Of a stretch of 64,000 nucleotides of DNA, positions 58,634-64,000 are shown piece after piece. This stretch comes from Roseateles saccharophilus. Its GTDB lineage: Bacteria > Pseudomonadota > Gammaproteobacteria > Burkholderiales > Burkholderiaceae_C. The stretch's first letter is position 1. Every line of letters begins with the position of its first letter. The translations under genes were made by a program, and so were the position numbers. The notes beneath the pieces are model-generated. The model worked only from the letters and a program-made list of their open reading frames with translations. It had not been told where the DNA came from and ran no database searches. Where the stretch lies: positions 62,001 to 126,000 of the forward strand of contig NZ_SMBU01000001.1 of the NCBI RefSeq assembly GCF_004342485.1, given 5' to 3'.

Positions 58634-60307
58634 ATGGAGCCGATCTGGCTGAAGCATTACCCGGCCGAGGTGCCGCGCGACGTCAACGTGTCGCTCTATC
58701 CCAGCCTGGTCGACCTGCTGGACACCTCGTTCAAGAAGAACGCCGCCAAGCCGGCCTATCACATGATGGGCAAGAGCGTGAGCTTTGCGCAGGTGGACGA
58801 GGCCTCGCGCGCCTTCGCCGCCTACCTGCAGAGCCTGGGCCTGGAGAAGGGCGACCGCGTCGCCCTCATGATGCCCAACCTCTTCCAGTACCCGGTGGCC
58901 GTGGCTGCCGTGCTGCGGGCGGGTTATGTGGTCGTCAACGTGAACCCGCTGTACACGCCGCGCGAACTGGAGCACCAGCTCAAGGACTCGGGCGCCAAGG
59001 CCATCGTCATCATCGAGAACTTCGCCTCGGTGCTGCAGCAGGTCATCCAGAACGTGCCGACCAAGCACGTCGTGCTGGCGGCGATGGGCGACATGCTGGG
59101 CCTGATCAAGGGCAGCATCGTCAACTACGTCGTGCGCAACGTGAAGAAAATGGTGCCGGCCTTCGAGCTGCCCGGCGCCGTGCGCTTCAACGACGCCCTC
59201 GCCAAGGGCCGCAGCCTGACCTACAAGGCGCCCAGGCTGGGTCCTGACGACATCGCTGTGCTGCAGTACACCGGCGGCACGACCGGCATCAGCAAGGGCG
59301 CCGTGCTGCTGCACCGCAACCTGGTCGCCAACATCCTGCAGAGCGAGGCCTGGTACCAGCCGGCGCTCAAGAAGATCCCGAAGGGCGAGCAGGTCGTCAC
59401 CATCTGCGCGCTGCCGCTGTATCACATCTTCGGCTTCAACACGAACATGATGCTGTCCATGCACATGGGCGGCGCCAATGTGTTGATCCCGAACCCGCGC
59501 GACCTCGCCGCCGTGTTCAAGGAACTGAGCGCACACCGCTTCCACAGCTTCCCGGCCGTCAACACCCTCTTCATGGCCATGGCCAACCATGCCGACTTCG
59601 GCACCGTGGACTGGAGCCGCCTCGTCATCTCGGTGGGCGGCGGCATGGCCGTGCAGCAGGCCACGGCCAAGCTGTGGCTGGAGAAGACGGGCTGCCCCAT
59701 CGTCGAGGGCTATGGCCTGTCCGAGACCTCGCCGTCGGCCACCTGCAATCCGACCGACAGCACCGCCTACAGCGGCACCATCGGCATGCCCATGCCGCAG
59801 ACCGAGCTCAAGCTGCTCGACGACGAGGGCAACGAGGTGGCGATGGGCCAGCCCGGCGAGATCGCCATTCGCGGGCCCCAGGTGATGGCCGGGTACTGGC
59901 AGCGCCCGGACGAGACCGCCAAGGTCATGACGGCCGACGGCTTCTTCCGCACCGGCGACGTCGGCACCGTCGACGAGCGCGGTTATTTCAAGATCGTCGA
60001 CCGCAAGAAGGACATGATCCTCGTCAGCGGTTTCAACGTGTATCCGAACGAGGTCGAGGACGTGCTCACGCAGATGCCCGGCGTGCTGGAATGCGCCGCC
60101 GTCGGCGTGCCCGACGCCAAGGCCGGCGAGGCCGTGAAGGTCGTCATCGTGAAGAAAGACCCGAATATCACCGAGGCCGACGTGCGGGCCTATTGCGAAG
60201 CCAACCTGACCGGCTACAAACGACCCAAGATCGTCGAGTTCCGCAACGAGCTACCGAAGACCCCCGTGGGCAAGATCCTGCGTCGGGAGCTGCGGGACAA
60301 GGGCTGA
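58634..60307 (+). CDS. fadD: Long-chain fatty-acid CoA ligase
   Basis: 557-residue membrane-associated ligase that activates fatty acids for beta-oxidation or lipid synthesis. Motifs: YTGGTTGISKGAVLLHRN (AMP-binding), VEGYGLSETSPSA (A5), GFFRTGDVGTVDERGYFKIVDRKKDMILVSGFNVYPNEVE (hinge and FACS motif) and catalytic Lys in KTPVGKILRRELRDKG. The match to the proteobacterial FadD family is full-length. A strong Shine-Dalgarno AAGGAGA precedes the ATG by 8 bp. It is more closely FadD-like than the ligase at 7259. Confidence 0.95.
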   Translation: MEPIWLKHYPAEVPRDVNVSLYPSLVDLLDTSFKKNAAKPAYHMMGKSVSFAQVDEASRAFAAYLQSLGLEKGDRVALMMPNLFQYPVAVAAVLRAGYVVVNVNPLYTPRELEHQLKDSGAKAIVIIENFASVLQQVIQNVPTKHVVLAAMGDMLGLIKGSIVNYVVRNVKKMVPAFELPGAVRFNDALAKGRSLTYKAPRLGPDDIAVLQYTGGTTGISKGAVLLHRNLVANILQSEAWYQPALKKIPKGEQVVTICALPLYHIFGFNTNMMLSMHMGGANVLIPNPRDLAAVFKELSAHRFHSFPAVNTLFMAMANHADFGTVDWSRLVISVGGGMAVQQATAKLWLEKTGCPIVEGYGLSETSPSATCNPTDSTAYSGTIGMPMPQTELKLLDDEGNEVAMGQPGEIAIRGPQVMAGYWQRPDETAKVMTADGFFRTGDVGTVDERGYFKIVDRKKDMILVSGFNVYPNEVEDVLTQMPGVLECAAVGVPDAKAGEAVKVVIVKKDPNITEADVRAYCEANLTGYKRPKIVEFRNELPKTPVGKILRRELRDKG

Positions 60308-60372
60308 TCGCCTTTCCCCCGACCCTAGCCGGCTTGCGTGCGGCGATGTCGCCCACGGGCAAAACCTGAAAC

Positions 60373-60885
60373 GTGCTCGACCTGTTGCATTCCAAGACCG
60401 ATGCCGGCCGCGCCGAGATCCGCGCGCGGGCGCTGCCGCTGTCGCGCGCCGCGCGCAATCTGCTGCTCGTGCTGGACGCCAGCAAGATGGCCGGCGACTG
60501 GCTGCGCCTGGTGGCCGGCGCCACCGAGGCCGATCTCGGTACGCTGCGCGAGCACGGCCTGATTGCGCCCCAGGGCGCGGGCGCCACTGCGCCGCCGCCG
60601 GCCGCCGCGCCAGCCCCCGCAGCCCCTGCGCCGACACCCGCTGCCGCACCGGCACCGGCCGGCGGCGCGCCGCTGCTGGACCGCGCGGCCCTCTACACCT
60701 ATCTGAGCGGCGAGGCGACCAAGCTGCTCGGGCCCTTCAAGGGCTATGCCTTCGCGCTGGAAGTCGAGCGCGCCGACAGCCTGGCCGCGCTGCAGGCGCT
60801 GGCCCTGCAGCTGGTCGAGCGCGTGCAGAAGGCCAAGGGCGAGGCCGCCGCGGCGGCCGTGCGCGAAGCACTCGGCCTGCGCTAA
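60373..60885 (+). CDS. Protein with Pro/Ala-rich linker, unknown function
   Basis: 170 residues. The N-terminal ~65 residues form a helical, winged-helix-like domain (LSRAARNLLLVLDASKMAGDWLRLVAGATEADLGTLREHGLI). A Pro/Ala/Gly linker (about 70-98) leads to a helical C-terminal domain (LYTYLSGEATKLLGPFKGYAFALEVERADSLAALQALALQLVERV). This two-domain plan with a proline linker recurs in Burkholderiales proteins of unknown role, often with similarity to regulators. It starts with GTG (60373) without a clear ribosome-binding site. No membrane helix or signal peptide. Confidence 0.75.
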   Translation: MLDLLHSKTDAGRAEIRARALPLSRAARNLLLVLDASKMAGDWLRLVAGATEADLGTLREHGLIAPQGAGATAPPPAAAPAPAAPAPTPAAAPAPAGGAPLLDRAALYTYLSGEATKLLGPFKGYAFALEVERADSLAALQALALQLVERVQKAKGEAAAAAVREALGLR

Positions 60886-60909
60886 GCCTGGAAGCGGCGA
60901 CTGAGCCCG

Positions 60910-61012
60910 CCCGCTGGTCTGGCGCAGCGGTGCGCTGACTGCGTTGCTCCTCCTCGCGGGCGCGAGCCCGCAGCGTCGTCGCGCCTTGCCAGCCCCTCGG
61001 CCGCGCTCAATC
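60910..61012 (+). repeat. Dispersed hairpin repeat, copy 1 (upstream of rsmE)
   Basis: Shares with 62944-63056 the order GCTGGTC, TGCTCCTCCT, the stem GCGGGC-GCGA-GCCCGC, CAGCGTCGTCGC, CTTGCC and AGCCCCTCGG, in the same orientation. It lacks about 16 bp present in the other copy between CTTGCC and AGCCCC. Confidence 0.7.
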
Positions 61013-61063
61013 GCCGCTTCCAGGCTGAGGGACACTGGGCGCCCATCCTTCGTCGAGTTCATC

Positions 61064-61777
61064 TTGCCCCGCTTCTTCGTCGATGCCCCGCTCGCCGCCC
61101 CCGGTGAGATCGCCCTTTCCGCCGGCGCCGCCCGCCATGTGCAGGTGCTGCGCCTGCAGCCCGGCGACGCGCTGAGCCTGTTCGACGGCAGCGGCCCCGA
61201 ATGGCGGGCCGAGGTCACGGCCATGGGCCGCAGCGAGGTGCGCGTGAACCTCGTCGAAGCCACGCAGCCGCAGCGCGAGCTGGCCCGTGCGGTGACTCTG
61301 GCCGTCGTCATGCCGGCCAACGACCGCATGGACTTCCTCGTCGAGAAGGCGACCGAGCTCGGTGCCGCGGCGCTGCAGCCCCTCGTCGGCGAGCGCTCCG
61401 TGCTGCGCCTGGCCGGCGAGCGGGCCGACAAGAAGCGCGCCCATTGGCAGGGCGTGGCCATCGCCGCCGCCGAGCAGAGCGGGCGCACGGTGCCGATGCG
61501 CGTCGAGCCCGTGCTGCCGCTGGCCGCCTGGTTGGCGGCGCTGCCCGAGCCGGGTGGCGATGAGTGGCGCGGCCTGCTGAGCCCGCGCGCGGCGGCGCCG
61601 ATCACGCCCTTCGCGCAGCAACGCGCACTCTTCCTCAGCGGTCCCGAAGGCGGCCTCAGCGACGCCGAGGAGGATGCCGCGCGCGCCCGCGGGTTCGCGG
61701 CCGTCACGCTCGGCCCGCGCGTGCTGCGCGCCGACACCGCGCCGCTCGCCGTGCTGTCCTGGCTGGCACTGTCGTGA
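61064..61777 (+). CDS. rsmE: 16S rRNA m3U1498 methyltransferase
   Basis: 237-residue SPOUT-fold methyltransferase acting on U1498 of 16S rRNA. The N-terminal PUA-like domain starts with PRFFVDAPLAAPGEIALSAGAARHVQVLRLQPGD, then DRMDFLVEKATELGAAALQPL, and the C-terminal knot holds FLSGPEGGLSDAEEDAARARGFAAVTLGPRVLRADTAPLAVLS. The family begins M-PRFF, so the start is taken at TTG 61064; the open frame extends further but through repeat DNA. Its stop overlaps the next start (GTGA). Confidence 0.92.
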   Translation: MPRFFVDAPLAAPGEIALSAGAARHVQVLRLQPGDALSLFDGSGPEWRAEVTAMGRSEVRVNLVEATQPQRELARAVTLAVVMPANDRMDFLVEKATELGAAALQPLVGERSVLRLAGERADKKRAHWQGVAIAAAEQSGRTVPMRVEPVLPLAAWLAALPEPGGDEWRGLLSPRAAAPITPFAQQRALFLSGPEGGLSDAEEDAARARGFAAVTLGPRVLRADTAPLAVLSWLALS

Positions 61778-62937
61778 ACAGGAAGCTCGCGCTGCTGGTC
61801 CTCGTGCAGGGCCTGTTCCTGACGAACAACATCTGCTTCATGGCCATCAACGGCCTGGTCGGCCTGGCGCTGGCGCCGCGGCCGTGGATGGCGACGCTGC
61901 CGATCTGTGCCTATGTGGCCGGCGGCGCGCTGATGGCCCGCCTCGTCGGCCGCCATCAGCTGCGCTTCGGGCGCCGGCGGGCCTTCCAGATCGGCCTGAG
62001 CGTCGCGCTGCTGAGCTGCGCCATCGCGCTGTGGAGCGTGCTGAACGGGCAGTTCTGGGGCGTCGTCGCGGCGACGCTGGTCGCCGGCTACTACAACGCC
62101 AACGCGGCCCTCTACCGCTTCGCCGCGACCGAACTCGTCGCACCCGAGAAGCGCGAGGCGGCGATCTCCTGGGTGCTGGCCGGCGGCTGCCTGGGCGCCA
62201 TCCTCGGCCCGCTGCTGGCGCGCGAGAGCCGCAACCTGCTCGTCGCACCCTTCGCCGGCGCCTATCTGCTGCTGATGGGCGTGGCCGTGGCCGGCCTGCT
62301 GCTGATCTCGCTGATCGACTTTCCCGCGCTGGCCCGGCCCGCACCGGGTGCCGGCGGGCGCCCCAGCGCGGAGCTGGCCCGCCAGCCCGTCTTCCTCGTC
62401 GCGCTGGCCGCGAGTGCGCTCGGTTACGGCGTCATGAACCTGTTGATGGCGGCCACGCCGATTGCGATGGGCCAGTGCGGCCTGCCCTTTGCCGATGCGA
62501 GCCGGGTGCTGCAATGGCATGTGCTGGGCATGTTCGTGCCGAGCTTCTTCACCGGGCCGCTGATCCGCCGGGTCGGCGTGCTGCCCGTGATGGCGGCCGG
62601 CGTGCTGCTCAACCTCGGCTGCGTCGCCTTCGCGCTGTCGGGCCAGGACCTGGAGCATTTCCTCGGTGCGCTGCTGCTGCTGGGCGTGGGCTGGAACTTC
62701 CTCTACATCGGCGGCACGACGCTGTTCACCCAGGCCTACCGCCCCGAGGAGAAGACGCGGGCCCAGGGCCTGCTGGACACCGGCGTCTACGCGACGATGA
62801 CGCTGACCTCCTTTTCCTCCGGGGCCCTGGTCACCGGCGGTGGCTGGCAGTGGATGAACTGGGCCAGCCTGGTGCCGATCGGCCTGTGCGCTGCGGCGCT
62901 GGCCGGGCTGGCCGTCCAGCCCAGAAAGGGTGGCTGA
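61774..62937 (+). CDS. MFS transporter
   Basis: 387-residue inner-membrane permease with about 12 helices. The first loop has a reduced form of the MFS motif (ARLVGRHQLRFGRRRAFQIG) and the fourth-fifth helix region has WVLAGGCLGAILGPLLAR. C-terminal half motifs: FTGPLIRRVGVLPVMAAG, GWNFLYIGGTTLF. The substrate is unknown; family members of this kind in proteobacteria export drugs or sugars. The GTG start overlaps the rsmE stop, so the two are co-expressed. Confidence 0.9.
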   Translation: MNRKLALLVLVQGLFLTNNICFMAINGLVGLALAPRPWMATLPICAYVAGGALMARLVGRHQLRFGRRRAFQIGLSVALLSCAIALWSVLNGQFWGVVAATLVAGYYNANAALYRFAATELVAPEKREAAISWVLAGGCLGAILGPLLARESRNLLVAPFAGAYLLLMGVAVAGLLLISLIDFPALARPAPGAGGRPSAELARQPVFLVALAASALGYGVMNLLMAATPIAMGQCGLPFADASRVLQWHVLGMFVPSFFTGPLIRRVGVLPVMAAGVLLNLGCVAFALSGQDLEHFLGALLLLGVGWNFLYIGGTTLFTQAYRPEEKTRAQGLLDTGVYATMTLTSFSSGALVTGGGWQWMNWASLVPIGLCAAALAGLAVQPRKGG

Positions 62938-62943
62938 GCACTC

Positions 62944-63056
62944 CTGCTGGTCCGGCGCTTCGGGCCGCTGGTGGTGCTCCTCCTCCTCGCGGGCTCGAGC
63001 CCGCAGCGTCGTCGCACCTTGCCGGTGGCCCGCCTCGCCAGCCCCTCGGGTGCGCC
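62944..63056 (+). repeat. Dispersed hairpin repeat, copy 2 (downstream of the MFS gene)
   Basis: Fuller copy of the element at 60910. Its central stem is a perfect 16-bp palindrome (GCGGGCTCGAGCCCGC). The two copies form direct repeats around rsmE and the MFS gene. Confidence 0.7.
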
Positions 63057-63074
63057 CAGCCCCCCTTTCCGGGC

Positions 63075-63590
63075 TCAGCGCCGATCGTTCTGAAGATATT
63101 CGGCCGCCATCTGCGCGGCCAGCAGCCCGGGCCTGAGCCGTGGCAGCGTGGACAGCGCCAGCTCGCGCTGCGTGACGAACAGCGGCGCGCCGATGTGCAA
63201 GCCGACGATGCCGCCGCCGTCGAGCTGGGGCAGCAGCGGGTAGACGCGCAGCCTCAGCACCAGGGCGTCCTGCTCGTCGGCGAAGACGGTGGTCTCGACC
63301 AGCGTGCCGCAGCCGGATTCGTCGGCACGCTGCAGCAGCGCGAGGCCGGTGGCCTGCGGGTCGATCTGGGCGCTGGACGCCGTCATCGCGACGACGCGCC
63401 GGCCGGCCTCGTCCAGCGCGCTCGCGACGGCGGCGCTGAACTGCGCGTTCAGGCCGTCCCAGTCCGGCGTGCCGGCGGCCGGCGGGTTGCGGCCCTGGCC
63501 GAAGACCAGGGTGCAGGGCGTGAGTGCCTGGGCGGCCGTGGCGGCCAGCGCGAGCAGGGCCGCGCCGGCCAGGCGCTCAGGCCGGCGCAT
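63075..63590 (-). CDS. Exported protein of unknown function
   Basis: 171 residues with a signal peptide (ERLAGAALLALAATAAQA). The mature part (LTPCTLVFGQGRNPPAAGTPDWDGLNAQFSAAVASALDEAGRRVV) has an alternating alpha/beta look and ends LRPGLLAAQMAAEYLQNDRR. I recognise no family. Its start overlaps the 3' end of the rlmL-type gene by 14 bp, so it is co-transcribed downstream of it. Confidence 0.75.
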   Translation of the reverse strand: MRRPERLAGAALLALAATAAQALTPCTLVFGQGRNPPAAGTPDWDGLNAQFSAAVASALDEAGRRVVAMTASSAQIDPQATGLALLQRADESGCGTLVETTVFADEQDALVLRLRVYPLLPQLDGGGIVGLHIGAPLFVTQRELALSTLPRLRPGLLAAQMAAEYLQNDRR

Positions 63591-64000
63591 CGCCTTCCGC
63601 GGGCTTGCGCGCCGAGCCCTTGACGAGGTCGAAGCGGAACAGCCGGCATTCGATCGGGCCGTTCCACATCGGCACGCGGCGCGATTCCTTCAGCCGCATC
63701 TTGCTGGGCAGCTTCATGTCGGGGCTGAGCATCCAGGCCGTCCAGCCGGCCGGGTTTTCGGTGTACTGGCGCTTCCAGTGCGCGGCCAGGCGCGGGAAGA
63801 AGTCGTCGCCCGCGTCACGCTCCTCGCTGCCGCCGGCATCGCGCGTCATCGCCGCCTTGCCACGCACCTCGATGCGCTCGCCATACGGCGGGTTCATCAC
63901 GATGCTGCCCGCCATGCCCTCGGGCAGCCGGGGTGCCGGCCGTTCCAGCGCATCGCCGCCGTTGAACTGGATGTACTGGGCCACGCCGGCGCGCTCGGCA
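63577..64000 (-). CDS. rlmL: 23S rRNA (guanine-N2) methyltransferase RlmL-like, 3' part
   Basis: Runs off the right edge; only the C-terminal ~140 codons are present. They contain the amino-methyltransferase motif IVMNPPYGERI, a spacer (FFPRLAAHWKRQYTENPAGWTAWMLSPDMKLPSKMRLKESRRVPMWNGPIECRLFRFDLVKGS) and the usual end of the RlmL/THUMP methyltransferases. The motif NPPY fits N2-guanine methylation (G2445 in E. coli). The upstream part is outside the window. Confidence 0.85.
   Translation of the reverse strand, partial: AERAGVAQYIQFNGGDALERPAPRLPEGMAGSIVMNPPYGERIEVRGKAAMTRDAGGSEERDAGDDFFPRLAAHWKRQYTENPAGWTAWMLSPDMKLPSKMRLKESRRVPMWNGPIECRLFRFDLVKGSARKPAEGDAPA

Overview
The window is a chromosomal piece of a high-GC (roughly 68-70 %) Gram-negative bacterium. 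The gene families point to a betaproteobacterium of the order Burkholderiales, probably near Roseateles, Pelomonas, Mitsuaria or Rubrivivax. Pointers are a tryptophanyl-tRNA synthetase with a C-terminal UPF0339/YegP-like tail, split proton-translocating transhydrogenase genes (pntAA/AB/B), a Psd-TrhO-MurA neighbourhood, many TonB-dependent receptors, and frequent ATGA/GTGA stop-start overlaps. The taxonomic call is an inference. I saw no rRNA, tRNA, CRISPR array, transposase or phage gene.

Layout. 0-9 kb: a TonB-dependent receptor, malate synthase G with a divergent LysR regulator, a DUF1992 protein and an acyl-CoA synthetase. 9-13.8 kb: trpS followed by an ECF-type sigma factor and a membrane Ser/Thr kinase with TPR repeats, the last pair translationally coupled. 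In the sigma factor the acidic patch usual in region 2.2 is replaced by Thr-Thr, the hallmark of sigma factors activated by phosphorylation.

13.9-34.1 kb: a carbohydrate-utilisation locus. It holds a LacI regulator, a GH3 beta-glucosidase, a TonB receptor, a GH1 beta-glucosidase, a binding-protein-dependent ABC importer (SBP, two permeases, ATPase), a flavin-dependent halogenase homologue, two GH30 glucanases, a GH5 glucanase with a ricin-B/CBM13 domain, and a SASA-type carbohydrate esterase. SBP to the first GH30 gene form one run, almost every junction being a 4-bp overlap. Palindromes of the type TGGAAYCGRTTCCA sit at three promoters in the locus and probably are the LacI operators. The enzyme set best fits a beta-glucan rich in 1,6- and/or 1,3-linkages, such as fungal or oomycete wall, but the substrate is inferred.

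34-47 kb: housekeeping genes (psd, trhO, a murA-type gene, a pseudouridine synthase) mixed with a c-di-GMP cluster (GGDEF-EAL, GAF-GGDEF, membrane GGDEF, HDOD), two periplasmic solute-binding proteins and a TauE-type permease. 47-55.5 kb: a TIGR03790-type lipoprotein, an orphan GspG-like pseudopilin, a decayed subtilase fragment, a NarL/HPK7 two-component pair, mnmA carrying an in-frame hairpin-rich insertion, a probably frameshifted small gene and a Nudix hydrolase. 55.6-64 kb: pntAA-pntAB-pntB, fadD, rsmE, an MFS permease and the 3' part of rlmL.

Besides genes the window has at least three kinds of hairpin-rich repeats: a two-hairpin element with swapped stem sequences (7.1, 38.1 and possibly 46.9 kb), a direct repeat flanking rsmE-MFS (60.9 and 63.0 kb), and the palindromic insertion inside mnmA.
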